Shown piece after piece: positions 10,610 through 21,241 of a stretch of DNA of 57,370 bases. Under the pieces are notes generated by a model, which saw nothing but the letters and a program-made list of their open reading frames with translations, was not told the origin of the DNA and did not search any database. The translations under genes were made by a program, and so were the position numbers. Positions within the stretch are counted from its first letter, which is position 1; each line of letters opens with the position of its first letter. Origin of the DNA: Isohypsibius dastychi (Eukaryota > Tardigrada > Eutardigrada > Parachela > Isohypsibiidae); NCBI GenBank assembly GCA_034696485.1, contig JAQIWT010000024.1, forward strand, positions 1 through 57,370, read 5' to 3'.

Positions 10610-11000
10610 GCTATGCAGCTGACAATGTTCGCAGGCCTCATATAGGAGAAACACCGTTTCTTGTTGCAAATCCAGAACCACTTGGAAGCCAGCAATCACA
10701 TCATTTGCTATTTGGTAGCGCGTCAGTCATGACTCAGGGATTCCCATTCTCTCGAGCAGCATTTAAAAAAGTGACCATCATGTTTCTCTTCGGAAACCTA
10801 AGCCGGCAAAGAACACGATGTTTAATTTTGAACAGTTTGCAAAGTTACATCAGAGCAGCATCATAGTTGCACTGGATAACCATGGTTTTGCCCGACAAGT
10901 AACATGATTGTTCAACGTATTTGCCGTCATGTTTTGTACCGAATTGTTTTCGGCGAGAAACTTGATGGCCGTTTGTTTGCATACTGTTGATATTCAGTGC
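10610..11000. repeat. Decayed copy related to the fold-back element at 19664-21235
   Basis: The stretch from caggcctcatataggag through tgcaaatccagaacc, gtcagtcatg, gtgaccatcatgtttctc and cggcaaagaacacgatg matches, with many changes, 19895-20110 (ggcctcgtgtaaggg..., tgcaaatccagaatcac, gtcagacgtgg, gggaccatcatgattctc). No termini found. Confidence 0.6.
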
Positions 11001-11787
11001 ATTTCACGAGAAGATGAAATCCCAGAACCATGTCTGACGTAGTACAGTATCAATAACTCCGAGCGTCCCCCGGCCAGATGCTCGTGGGACAGATTGCCGA
11101 TTCGTCTTAGTTTGGTCTTAGCATGGAAATAGATTTCTGGTTATGTGATTACATAAATTAAGAATGATTGTCCAGGTTTCCAAGTCACCGGTTCTCAAAA
11201 AGGACCCGCATACATCGTCCTCACTTGAGCTTTGAAATTTTCTCAAAATATAAAACTGTGTCGAATCGAAAATTCAAAAGCTCCAGCCTCGGTGAAGTTT
11301 TTTTATATTTTTTCTATCGTATTTTTGTTGGACTTCTTGAGAACGAACTGACAGAGGAATTCAAAAGAGAGTCCTTTCATAATTCTACTTCGATGAACCG
11401 TAGATTGAAGAGTGAGTATTTCTAAAATTATTACACGGTCAGGAAGCATTCAACTCGTTCAAACGTCAGATAATGTCTCTGGCCGACCATGGTTCTAGTC
11501 TTAGCTTACATTTGATGCATGCAGAATTGACGTAGAGAGACTGTGAATACAGTACTATATTATCTCCAATGACCTTTTTTCCCTGCACCATTTGGAAAAC
11601 AGATGAGATAAGGGTGCAATACCGAATCTTCGTGAACAAAATTGGCTGTAAGGAGATTCGTCCAATTTAATGTATGCAGAACTACTTGGTGCGTCGTAAG
11701 GTGCTCAAAATCAGCATCATGAAGTTCAGCTCTACTCTTCTGGAACCTGTGTTCAAGGTCACAATCCTGAACTGGGGGGGGGGGGGG

Positions 11788-11907
11788 AACACGCCTCTAT
11801 CGATGTTAGCGTAGTGGAACAAGCTCATCAAGACCGGCTTTGCTAACACGTATTAAGTAGACCTAGTACTCTACGTGCTGGATTTAGACCATTTTCAAAA
11901 CCTACAC
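11788..11907 (+). repeat. 120-bp direct repeat, copy 1
   Basis: From aacacgcctctatcgatg to aaaacctacac. Identical to 12085-12204 except one base (A versus G in gctaacAcgtatt). Copies are offset by 297 bp. Copy 1 directly follows a 14-base G-run. Recent segmental duplication. Confidence 0.93.
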
Positions 11908-12084
11908 TCACAATTAAAACAGCATTAAGTACTTGTGCGTTGAAGATTTCGTTGCATTACGGATGTTTTTGTCCTGTTTACGCCGGCTGGTCATATGGCT
12001 TTGTTTACTAGCTGCCTATGATAAAGTCTGGGTGGAAACGGCAATAAAGAGGATAGCTAACACCAAAAACTTTTCGTGTAGGCC

Positions 12085-12204
12085 AACACGCCTCTATCGA
12101 TGTTAGCGTAGTGGAACAAGCTCATCAAGACCGGCTTTGCTAACGCGTATTAAGTAGACCTAGTACTCTACGTGCTGGATTTAGACCATTTTCAAAACCT
12201 ACAC
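12085..12204 (+). repeat. 120-bp direct repeat, copy 2
   Basis: Second copy of the 11788-11907 unit, in the same orientation, separated by about 177 bp of unique sequence. Confidence 0.93.
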
Positions 12205-12645
12205 ACAGCTGTGTGGCGCAAGATGAAAATGATATCCGGCAGAAAAGTGACGCCTTGAATCATGGTATCATGCTTCCAGCCGGCTTTAAACATACAGAGC
12301 TGTTAACCTCCCACTACCAAGGGCAACCAAACCAAATTAGCTTGACTTTCCATAGATTGAGGAAAACTACCTGAACATGCGATACAGCTGGATGTTTATC
12401 GATCGATCACGTAATCATTTGATTCTTTGCGCCTAACATGCACCCCAGCCATTTCTCAAATACCGAGCGGGGTGGGCCATATGAGGTAAAAATATACTGA
12501 AATCGAAACATTGGACAAATGTTGTGTTTTCAAATCTTAATCACGCCAACTACTTAATTCATTCTCCATTCTTTTACGATGAATGTGACCTTATTTCATA
12601 CTGAAGCGAAGTTACATATCGGCGTTGCCGACCAGTAGGACTCAC

Positions 12646-12918
12646 TTTAGATTTCAGCTGCTTTTCCAGTTCAGCAACTTTTTGCATGAGTTGAGCGTTG
12701 GTTTTCTTTTTTGAATTTTGAGTGAGCTCCCCACAAACTTTGGTTGGAATTTTCTTCGATTTCGTATCATCAACTTCAATCTTCGAACTTCCCGCTGTCA
12801 CTGGATCCATTTCTGGATATTGCTTGGACGATTTTGAGCGATCGATAACCTCTTTTGATGATGAACTTGGTCCTTTTGACGAAGCAAGGTCTCCTTTAGC
12901 TACACGCGTTCTGGGCAT
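12646..12918 (-). CDS. OB-fold (RPA1-like) protein, candidate exon 1
   Basis: ATG at 12918 (MPRTRVAKGDL), 91 codons to a canonical donor (TCTAAA then GTGAGT) at 12646. Lys/Ser-rich, with a short coiled-coil-like TNAQLMQKVAELEKQL at the end. The QLMQKVAEL motif echoes QLMSKVTLL in exon 2. Read straight through, the frame would end at 12574 with a 114-aa protein, so a separate small gene is possible. Joining to exon 2 is inferred from matching phase 0. Confidence 0.45.
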
Positions 12919-13769
12919 GTTTCCGTCCTGAACTAAAAGAACCGCATGCGCGAATTTCAGCCAGACCTCTGCAGTGCCTCATACAGTCGTTCTCTGAGAA
13001 GTATCAACAATTCCATTGATCTTTCAGACAGATTCGAAGAATCAGTCTGAATGACCAAAGAAATCGTCAATGAGAGTCCATCTTCAATTAGAAGATGGAG
13101 TCGGTAGAGTCTGAGGTCTGGTTGATTCACGGACAATATTCTGCGACTTTTTCTGAAATGATAATGTAACTGAAAGAGCGTCAGAGGTACAGAGTCAAAT
13201 TATGTCTCTCTCTCTGTTTAAGAACGGTAAGTTGATTCGACTGCATAGCAACGAGTCAGGACGCGTGCTGTGTTGGTTTGAATTCGAATCATGCGAATAC
13301 CAAGAGGTACAAGAACTGCATCAGATAATGGATGTTGGTTCGATTGTTTCCGAATTGCAATTCTCCTGAGTATTGACAAAAAACGTCTTCTTGCGGTCTG
13401 AGTTAAGAAGTCGAGCAAAACAAAACTCACAAATCATCGAAGAAAACCAGTCTATTTTTTTCCCCACAAAATTGTTACAGAAAAGGGGGTGTTACCAACA
13501 ATCAATGGAAACAGAGTAGGCCGACAAAGTTTCATAGAACCTTTGCCGAGTGGTCTTTTTGCCCATAGGAAAAATTCAAAATTTTGCTGGTTTATTGTCT
13601 TCGAGGTTATTTTGCCCACCCACGAAACCAATATGAATGACAAACTTTTGAATTTGGTCAGCCTGTTTCGAATCAAATTGAAAGAACCAAAAATCATATT
13701 CTCGCAAAATTCCAAACATGTATAATAAGCCAACCTCCAACCTTATAAGCAAACCTCGGTACAAAAGAC
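12919..13769. other. Spacer between PrimPol and OB-fold gene
   Basis: Short open frames on both strands without motifs or convincing splice sites. Probably promoter of the downstream gene and 3' UTR of PrimPol. Confidence 0.35.
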
Positions 13770-15056
13770 TCACACATTTGGTACCCAGGTGGTCACACGT
13801 TTTTGGGCACTTTTCGTGACTTTTCTACACCTCCGGGGAAAGGCACGAAAAGTGCCTTTCCCCGGAGGTGTACATTGTAGAAAAGTCTGTAAATCTGTTT
13901 CTCCAGCCACCCACCGATTCACCACAATCTCTGACCCAGCACGACGACCGATAGCACACTTACACGAGTGGAGTATACTTGCGAGCCCCGAATCAATTTT
14001 GACAAACTTGGGTTGCTTATTCGCCTTGCAGCTCACATTAAAACACTTCTGTTCCACTTTTCGATTTTGCTTGTTGAAGACAAAATAAATCTGGTTGGAG
14101 TGGTGTATCCGGTTAGCGAACTCGCACTTTTGTGATTTTCGATACTTGAAAATGATAATCCCTGCTGCTGCTATAACTCTCATGTAACCAATATTTGCGT
14201 CAAAATTGAATGTAGTTTTACAAATTGCAGTGGCAGGTCCAATCTCACTACACATCTTTTTCTGCGAAATTCGCGGTGTTGCATTCATCCTGATAGAAGC
14301 ACATATGAGCGTTTCGCAAAACAGCTCGAACTCTGAATAGTTCTGGTAGGCTGGTGACGTTAAGTTATGGAGTACGAGTTTTTGTGGTTTTCCGAATTTG
14401 GTGCAGCCATAAAGACGGAATTGTTGGTTTTTATTATATGGGGCTGGATCAATGATTGATTTTTTCGATCCATTTTGCCATACTTTCAGAGACTCGCATT
14501 TAGATATATGTGTGATGATTGACTTTATTTCCAGTAGACTTTCTTTTCTGAAATCGGGATAAATAATATGATAGCTGCTTTTTGAAGACGACGTTGACGA
14601 TAGAACGATAAGTCGCTGAATATTCAAATACTGGTAGACCTTCTTGATGATCCGGTTCAAAAGTTCGATGTCATCTGTGTGAATGTTGTCTTGAAGATTG
14701 TACTCAATGTCAAAATAAAGTCGGTACATTGAGTTCTCCGTCAGGACCTCGTAGAAATGTGCCGCTGCCGAAGCCTGATGTATCATTTCAAAAATCTGTC
14801 GAACATTGCAGGCAACAAATTTCCGCTTCCTGTTGGCGTTGAATTCATAGGCGAACACTCGTAATTCGCTTTGAGATGAACGATCGACGTATTCCAAAGC
14901 ATCTCGTTGATTGTTAAACCAGCATCCTAGCCGCGGAAAGCTCATCAGTTCCATCAATTTACAAGAACTGCGCACACTGCACGCTAGGACGGCAGCAGTT
15001 TTATGAGGAAATACACATACAGTATCGTGAAGTAGCTTCTTGGCACTTCGCAACAA
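13770..15056 (-). CDS. PrimPol-family primase-polymerase (archaeo-eukaryotic primase)
   Basis: 428 aa, no intron, smaller than cellular PrimPol (about 560). The N-terminal CWFNNQRDALEYV and RVFAYEF, then YEVLTENSMYRLYFDIEYN, align with the start of the PrimPol core. Catalytic motif I is D116-x-E118 (YFDIEY), motif II S161-x-H163 (SSYHIIY), motif III D203 (IIDPAPY), followed by NQQFRLYGCTKFGK, the PrimPol 'N+.FR+Y.SSK.GK' signature. The zinc knuckle C311, H318, C338, C343 has exactly the spacing of human PrimPol C419/H426/C446/C451. It makes primers and extends or bypasses on single-stranded DNA; here it probably primes replication of the element together with the DUF3987 helicase. The last ~40 residues lie in a perfect hairpin and differ from any PrimPol tail I know, so the true 3' end may have been altered. 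Start codon not certain. Confidence 0.9.
   Translation of the reverse strand: MLRSAKKLLHDTVCVFPHKTAAVLACSVRSSCKLMELMSFPRLGCWFNNQRDALEYVDRSSQSELRVFAYEFNANRKRKFVACNVRQIFEMIHQASAAAHFYEVLTENSMYRLYFDIEYNLQDNIHTDDIELLNRIIKKVYQYLNIQRLIVLSSTSSSKSSYHIIYPDFRKESLLEIKSIITHISKCESLKVWQNGSKKSIIDPAPYNKNQQFRLYGCTKFGKPQKLVLHNLTSPAYQNYSEFELFCETLICASIRMNATPRISQKKMCSEIGPATAICKTTFNFDANIGYMRVIAAAGIIIFKYRKSQKCEFANRIHHSNQIYFVFNKQNRKVEQKCFNVSCKANKQPKFVKIDSGLASILHSCKCAIGRRAGSEIVVNRWVAGETDLQTFLQCTPPGKGTFRAFPRRCRKVTKSAQKRVTTWVPNV
13827..13871. repeat. Perfect 20-bp hairpin in the PrimPol 3' end
   Basis: Arms at 13827-13846 (acacctccggggaaaggcac) and 13852-13871 with a 5-base loop. Pairing resumes outside after a 6-7 base insertion (acttttct against agaaaagt). 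It lies within the last 40 codons of the PrimPol frame and looks like a snap-back (template-switch) event. Confidence 0.93.
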
Positions 15057-15129
15057 CTGGCTACAGTGACAAATATTCCCAGTAAACCAGTCTAGAAAAC
15101 CGGTCTCACTAGATGCCTACCTGCGGCAG

Positions 15130-15330
15130 GCATATTGCCCCCCCCCCCCCTTACAACAGAACAGCGTATCGTGCGGCACGTGGCAAATCGAACCCCGAGT
15201 CGCGACGTAGCGCATCGTTCGTGCCGTAACGTATCGAACCTGACGTAGCAGATCGTATCTGACGTAGCGTATCGCGCGTGACCTAACGTATCGTACGGGA
15301 CGTGACGTATTGTACGTGACGTAGTACCTT
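15130..15330. repeat. C-run and degenerate acgtagcgtatcg tandem repeat
   Basis: A 14-base C-run near 15136-15149 is followed by about nine degenerate units of some 19-20 bp containing (a)cgtagcgtatcgtacgtg. CpG-rich and unlike neighbouring sequence. It lies upstream of PrimPol, between it and the MULE gene. Confidence 0.7.
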
Positions 15331-15503
15331 CGGGGGGAAAGGAGGCGGGGGAAATTGTTTTTCTATAAAGTTCTAAATTGTATTCTGCGTTACTTTTTAC
15401 CACATTATGTAGCAATACAGATGTTGTCAGAGCATAAAGTTGTCCACAGTCTTTACATGAGCAAATCTCAATAGCTGTTTGGTGTAGTCAGTCAACTAGT
15501 ATT

Positions 15504-15929
15504 TTATCTTAAGTCTGTTGAGCACCCCCAGTTTTTCCTGTACGTGCAGCGCAGAGCCTCGATTTTTGAAAAAAGTTCTGGTGGAAGAATAAAACAGCGA
15601 TTTTTCAGAAGGGGCCAAACTTTCGGACTCTTCCTTTCACTTCGCGATCGATAACTTAACCAATATTGTATCTCGGTTTCCCAAACTTTTTTCCAAAGCT
15701 TTTTATGCGTGTCATCATTTGAAGTTGTTTTCGTCCGGTACATACGCTTTCTAAATACGCTAGATTTTTCGAAAGTCAAGAAAGATGACTTGCAAAAATT
15801 CAAAATGACCGCTCTCGGCAGTATTTTGTTTCCCGCCGAAAAACTCTGAAAATTCTTTTTCTTCTGTTTTATCCAAGTCAAAATGCGTTGATCTATTCGA
15901 AAATAAATGTTGAGACCTTGAGTGTGCAT
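15504..15929 (-). CDS. Hypothetical basic 141-aa protein
   Basis: Open minus-strand frame between PrimPol and transposase, in the same direction as both. Lys/Arg-rich, with aromatic residues and no recognised motif, signal or membrane segment. No exon support. It may be a chance frame or an exon; kept because length, strand and position fit an additional element gene. Confidence 0.25.
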   Translation of the reverse strand: MHTQGLNIYFRIDQRILTWIKQKKKNFQSFSAGNKILPRAVILNFCKSSFLTFEKSSVFRKRMYRTKTTSNDDTHKKLWKKVWETEIQYWLSYRSRSERKSPKVWPLLKNRCFILPPELFSKIEALRCTYRKNWGCSTDLR

Positions 15930-16294
15930 TGCGTAAGCCGGAGTGATTTAATTTTCAGCGTGGACAACTTGTGAACAACTTTGCGTAGACATGCTCTGTA
16001 TCTTTCTAGCAGAATGGCCAAGAAAATTCTTACTTCAAAGGTGACACAAGTGGAAGCATCGTGCCGAGCTATGGAACAGCTCATCATTTTCGTAGGTGAA
16101 ATTGTAATTTCGAATTCGACTGCAAAATACTCCCGAGAAATAATATTTAATATTATCCAAGAGTCCAAGATATTTCAGACAGTTCATCAGCTTGTTTATT
16201 TTCACCGAACAAATTGGCATACAATTTGCAATGTTGAATGAACCATCTCAAAGCAGCATCATCTGACGATGGTTGTAGCAATAAAGCGATCGTT

Positions 16295-17813
16295 TTATTT
16301 ATTAAATTTTTTATGACGTGAACCGTTATTTGGACGTCCTTTGGGTAGAACCCCGCGAACTGCATTCAATCTGAATGCAGGCATCTCATGACTGATTTTC
16401 GTATGTCTATCGTTTGCAGATCCTAATATGCGCAGATCAGAGGTGACACTCAAATTCGCTTGCTCCGTGAATTCATCGTCTCTTGTTTTGATATTCTCCG
16501 AATCTGTTTGAGGAACAGATATTTCCGGGACCACCCCTGCTGAGAGATACGCGTTCAATGTTTCCAAGCGTTGCTGAACAGTTCCGAATTGGGATCCTCC
16601 AAACGACGTTGCGTTCGAGGCGATGGTTTTGCAAACCTCTAGAGAAGCAGCAAACCGTTGGCCAAGCTTGGAATATAGCGGCTGTTTAGGAAAATCAGGG
16701 CAAACAGTTTCCTTCAACATTCCTTCGTTAGAATCAGAACTGTCCATCTGTTCTTCACAGTATTCCGTCAAGTCTTCATCATTAGATCCAAGTAAGGCAG
16801 CCTTCATTATGCAGAGTGGCACATCTGAGTGATCATCTGTGGCTGTACGTCGAAACCACTTTTCGAGGTTGTCTCGAATATCGAACAAGGGTAAATCCAT
16901 TGATTCACGCACTTTCATGATATGTCTGCATGTCAGGCCAAAGGAACAATTTATGTAGCAAGAACAGTCGAATGAGTCTCTGAATAAGAACACCACATGC
17001 GAGGTTCCATTGTCAGCTTCTACATCCCAATCAACATCCGAAGATCTGGAAACTCTTAATTTCTGCTGAACAAATATTTCACATTGCTTGTTCACGATCG
17101 CGCATGCAAACTTCGTGAGAGACGCACCAGCTTCAGAAGTGACGTCAGGTAACGGTGAGCCACGGACAATCAGAATTTTCCCCTCATTCACATAATCGTG
17201 ATAGTTTCCCAACATTAATTTGTAATTCAGCATTTCTAATATGATCTGGACACATTCGCCGAGGTGATACTTCCGTCCTGAAAATGACCCATTCCCGCGC
17301 AATGCCACTTTCAGGAAAAGAAAAAATCTCTCTATTCTGTTCGTTGTACGATTGCCAAACGTAAGCATGTGAGAACGGAAAGCCATGGCCCACTGGTGTT
17401 TGATTGGTTCCCAATTTTTTTCGAAATATTCTGTGAATTCATCTGAGATCATGTCTCGCATTTCTTGCTGATGGACCCAGTACTGGTCCTGATTCATGGC
17501 AAACACAACCTTTCTGAACGATGCCAGTACTTCTTGCTTCTCATCGCAGCTGCACTTTTCTTTAGCGATTCTGGTCTTAACCGCCTTAAGAACGTGAAAC
17601 GCGCACAGTAACACCTCCGCACCGGCAAACTTGGTTTCCAGAACTGCGAGCTGAGTAAAATCTTTATCCACGAAGATTGCGTTCACAAATTTCCAAGTCT
17701 TGTTTATCTCTTTGAATTTATCAAAAAATGCAGAGAGAACTGGGGTGGTTTCTCTTTTCATGAAACCCAAAGCGTATGGTACCCCAAAACCATTAGGATC
17801 TTGGCCTAGAATA
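16295..17813 (-). CDS. MULE transposase, exon 2 (catalytic core C-terminal part and SWIM finger)
   Basis: About 505 codons after an acceptor (ctttgcag) at 17813. In order: second catalytic aspartate in AIFVDKDFTQ, then LLCAFHVLKAVK (the MULE C-x2-H), an alpha-helical insert, FGNRTTNRIERFF with the catalytic glutamate, and a SWIM zinc finger CSCYINCSFGLTCRHIMKVR (C-x-C-xn-C-x-H). The C-terminal ~200 residues are low-complexity, ending in a basic tail. This architecture is the ZSWIM1/3-like MULE type found in animals. The frame is fully open, so the transposase may be functional. Confidence 0.9.
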
Positions 17814-17864
17814 CTGCAAAGAAGCTTGTAATTCACTTCAAATGGGATATCGATAAACACTTAC

Positions 17865-18631
17865 CAGTATAAACAAAAGTTTTCTACGTTGATCCGGTAC
17901 GTGCTATCGACGAACAGCACCTCTCCATTTTGCAGAAAACCGTCTTTCATTCCACCAGTCTGTATGTACAACAACTCCAACTGGCCGTTTACTGGGTCTG
18001 TTTTCATCCACACTGTTGACCGTGCATCATCCTGGACAACTTTGCCTAATATCTCGTTCAGGTGGTCTTCAAGTGATGAACCATCCCGTTCACGATTCTT
18101 CATACGTAATGACATATTGTATACGTCCTTGGTTATAATCGTTCCAAGCTTTCCGGCCTTTGACCGGCATTCGTTGAGGTGGCAAACGATCTTTCTAGCC
18201 GATGTCCCAAGCCGAACCAGCTGCAAGCATTCTTCTTTCTCATTTGAGGTCATGGCTCGATTCTCTGGGTAAAATGCTGCAACGTGTGCCCCAACCGAAT
18301 GCCCTCTATGACAATCAGAATCCATCAATTCAACCACGAACATTTGACATCCGCGGAGCTTAAGGACAAGAACAACCGGACATCCAGTTTTCACAGTGGT
18401 CTGAAATTTATGCCCATGTAGATTCACCAACCGCTGTTTTTCTCTGTATCTCCCGCCGTGCTTGCACGTCATTCTCAGCGAACTATTCCAGAATAAATCA
18501 TGAAAAGGGTGCTCTTTCGAAGTTCGTGGTTGCCCAGATGGGATGACAAATAGTTGGTTCGTGGAAATTCCAAATGCCCGAACCGCTTCAAGGGCTTCGC
18601 GCTGAGAACAAAACGAGTCTCCGACTTTCAT
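17865..18631 (-). CDS. MULE transposase, exon 1 (N-terminal domain and first catalytic Asp)
   Basis: Start chosen at the ATG at 18631 (MKVGDSFCSQREALEAVR), which opens a FAR1/GCM-like zinc-binding DNA-binding region; an in-frame upstream start at 18733 adds a non-conserved Cys-rich leader. The exon ends near EVLFVDSTYRI, with the first catalytic aspartate, at a canonical donor (TACTG then GTAAGT) at 17865. The 51-bp intron is in phase with exon 2 (2 plus 1). The protein of about 760 aa catalyses excision and insertion at 9-bp staggered sites, matching the duplication at the element ends. Confidence 0.88.
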
Positions 18632-18733
18632 TGTGGACAAAAATTTGCAATATATGACATTGTCTATTATGTGTAACGAAAATGGAACAGAAGCTGCTGA
18701 GCAACAGGACTGTTTGCAAAAATGCCAGTACAC

Positions 18734-19043
18734 TAAAACGTCACAATCTCATGAATCAGTAGTGGTTTTATCGATAATAACGATTCTTTCATTTATGGCT
18801 GAAAATAAACTAGTCATGGATAGTTCTATAACCTAATTGAAACCAACAGGTAGATACCGTAATTGACTGGTTATCCACGGAGATTGTAATACATTCACAT
18901 TCACCATTCTAAAGAATGACTAACACAAGAAATGAAATTCACTGAGCAATGTGAGGGCCGTATATAATTCCTTGACTGACCCAAATGACTCATTTTTTGA
19001 GTGAGTTCAAATGGCGGGCTGAATTCGATTACTAAACTGGATT
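18734..19043. other. Upstream region of the MULE transposase
   Basis: No coding evidence. AT-rich; probably holds the transposase promoter. No confident core promoter motif assigned. Confidence 0.35.
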
Positions 19044-19363
19044 AAGGATCAATTATAGTCGACGTTTTTTTCTTCTGCCAAGCCATTTTCACGTGGCAGA
19101 CGTATTTCACGAAAAAGTATATTATAGTCAGCAGATCTGCTGTTGGCTTGGCAGAGCAGGTACTATACTAGGGTATGGTTTTCGATGCAAGCGGCTTGGC
19201 AGAACACACGGCAGACGAGAGCAGATCAAATTAGAATCATTTCTAATTTTCAAAACAGCAGATCTGCCATCCTCTGCCCAGTGGGCAGACGTATTTAGGA
19301 TTTAGCAGATCTGCCAGCCAGCAGACATGCCGTGTGGCAGAAGTCGACTATACTTGATCCTTT
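19043..19363. mobile_element. TA-flanked MITE (about 320 bp)
   Basis: The left end aggatcaattatagtcgac pairs with the right end gtcgactatacttgatcctt, both flanked by TA. The inner arms contain repeated cagatctgc/ggcagac units in inverted order. Tc1/mariner-like TA target preference inferred. Confidence 0.75.
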
Positions 19364-19657
19364 AGCCATTGCCAAGATGAACCAAGAAATCACTGATGCA
19401 ATTTTACCGAATCTTTCAGTGAAGGAGAACCAGATTACGTTTGATACAGAGGCCATGGTATTTCTTGTTGAATGACCCCTTTCCCAACCACAACGACCAC
19501 TTGAGACCTTTGTTCAGCAAGAACAAAGGTCGATCTAGAAGACTTTTCCAATCTGCCAAACAGGTAGACGAGGCTCGAGGATGTCATTGTCCAAAATACC
19601 ATCGTTAGTCGCAACAAAAACTATTTCAGTTGGTGAATTTGAACCCACTTCAGATGT

Positions 19658-21241
19658 AGCGCATGTAGCCGGTCAGAATCATGATTTCGTGTTGCACAGG
19701 ATCACGATTCTCGCCGGGCGAAAACCATGATCGGCAGGAAACATGAAGTTACGTTTGAATCAATCCAAAGCTTTCTAACCATTCGAAGTATTTCAAAAAA
19801 TGCACTATTCCTATGTTTGCACCGTCCACATGTAATTATCACCAGATGGATTTAAAATCGAGGCAAAGATCAATTCAAATTAGTAATCTATGTTTCTCGC
19901 CGGCCTCGTGTAAGGGAAGACACCATTCCTGATTGCAAATCCAGAATCACTAAAAAGCCAGTGATCACATCAAGCTTGCATTAACGTCAGACGTGGTGCG
20001 GAGACTTAATTTTCTCGAGAAATGTATTTATCACCGAGCACCATGCAAAAAAGGGACCATCATGATTCTCGCCGAGAATTGACTCCGGCACTGATCATGA
20101 CGGCGGCACCTTTGAAATGTCATGTTTCTCGCCGGGCCAAAACCATGATACTCCGGCACAAACCATGATGCACCTCCAAATATGATTTTGCAGCGAGCTC
20201 AAACTAAGAATACCAAAACCTTTGGAAAACTCATCAAAAACCAATGTGGTATTTTTATAACAATATTTTACCTTGAAAAGTCTCGGCAGAATGCGTGATG
20301 GCAGCTCCTTTAAAATGTCATGTTTCTCACCGGGTCAGAACCATGATAGTACGGTGCAAACCATGATGCAGCTTGATGAATACAGTTTTGAAAATGTTCC
20401 GTGACGTGAAAATGTTCTCGTGGTGGAATAACAAAACAGCTCATTAACGAAACCTACAGTCGGCACCTTTGATGTGTGTGTTTTCTCTGATGTTGTCAGG
20501 TTTCTGTATTCTTAGTTTGAGCTCGCTGCAAAGTCAAATTCGGAAGTGCACCATGGTTTGTGCCGGAATATCATGATTTTGGTCTGGCGAAAAACATGAC
20601 ATTTCAAATTATTCCCTGTCCTTTCTGGCGAGGTGTGTTTCCGAGGAAAATATTCCTGTTTAATTCTTTCTCTGGCGAGGCTTCAAGAGAATTAGTTCTC
20701 TTAATTTGAGCCCGCTGCAAAATTATACTTGGAAGTGCATCATGGTTTGTGCCGGAATATCATGGTTTTGGCCCGGCGAGAAACATGACATTTCAAAGGT
20801 GCCGCAATCATGATGTGTGCCGGAGTCAGTCTTCGGCGAGAATCATGATGGTCACTTTTTTGCATGTTGCTTGATGCTGAATGTGTTTCTGAAGAAACTG
20901 GAAGTTCAGCAACACGTCTGACTTTGAAACGAACTGATGTGTTGTTTAATAATTCTTGATTTGCGACCAGAAACAGTGCTTTTTTGTAAATTAGGCAGGC
21001 GAGAAACATAGTTCTTTGGTTTCAACTGCTAATTGCCAACATTTTGAAACCGTTTTCCCATATTTACACGTTAGTGGTACAAACGTTGAACAGTACCGAT
21101 TTTGAGAAATTTCGAATGGTTAGAAAGCTTTTGATTAATTTAAAACGCCAGATCATGTTTCTCGCCGATCATGATTTTCGCCCGGCGAGAAACGTGATTC
21201 CGTGCATCATGAAATCATGATTCAGGCTGGCTACAAGCGCA
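19658..21241. mobile_element. Fold-back DNA element with 6-bp TSD (AGCGCA)
   Basis: The element spans 19664-21235. It begins TGTAGCC and ends GGCTACA, with the 6-bp direct repeat AGCGCA at 19658-19663 and 21236-21241. The terminal ~95 bp are inverted repeats of each other (tcaGAATCATGATTTC then CTCGCCGGGCGAAAA). The interior carries many dispersed copies, in both orientations, of a motif catgtttctcgccgggc followed by aaaccatgat. Open frames in it are repeat translations. Superfamily not assigned; non-autonomous. Confidence 0.85.

Larger units (their letters stand above)
10292..12645. other. Probable 2.3-kb intron of the OB-fold gene, repeat-filled
   Basis: Contains a C-run near 10447-10465, a decayed relative of the fold-back element (10610-11000), a 14-G run (11774-11787) and two 120-bp direct repeats. 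I see no coding exon. The intron reading rests on phase-0 compatible splice sites at 12646 and 10291. Confidence 0.45.

Noticed and set aside
15504-15929. Second replication protein of the element
   Set aside because: No motif was found; kept only as a low-confidence hypothetical gene.
20740-21009. 89-codon minus-strand frame
   Set aside because: Lies wholly in the palindromic repeats of the fold-back element; composition follows the repeat unit.
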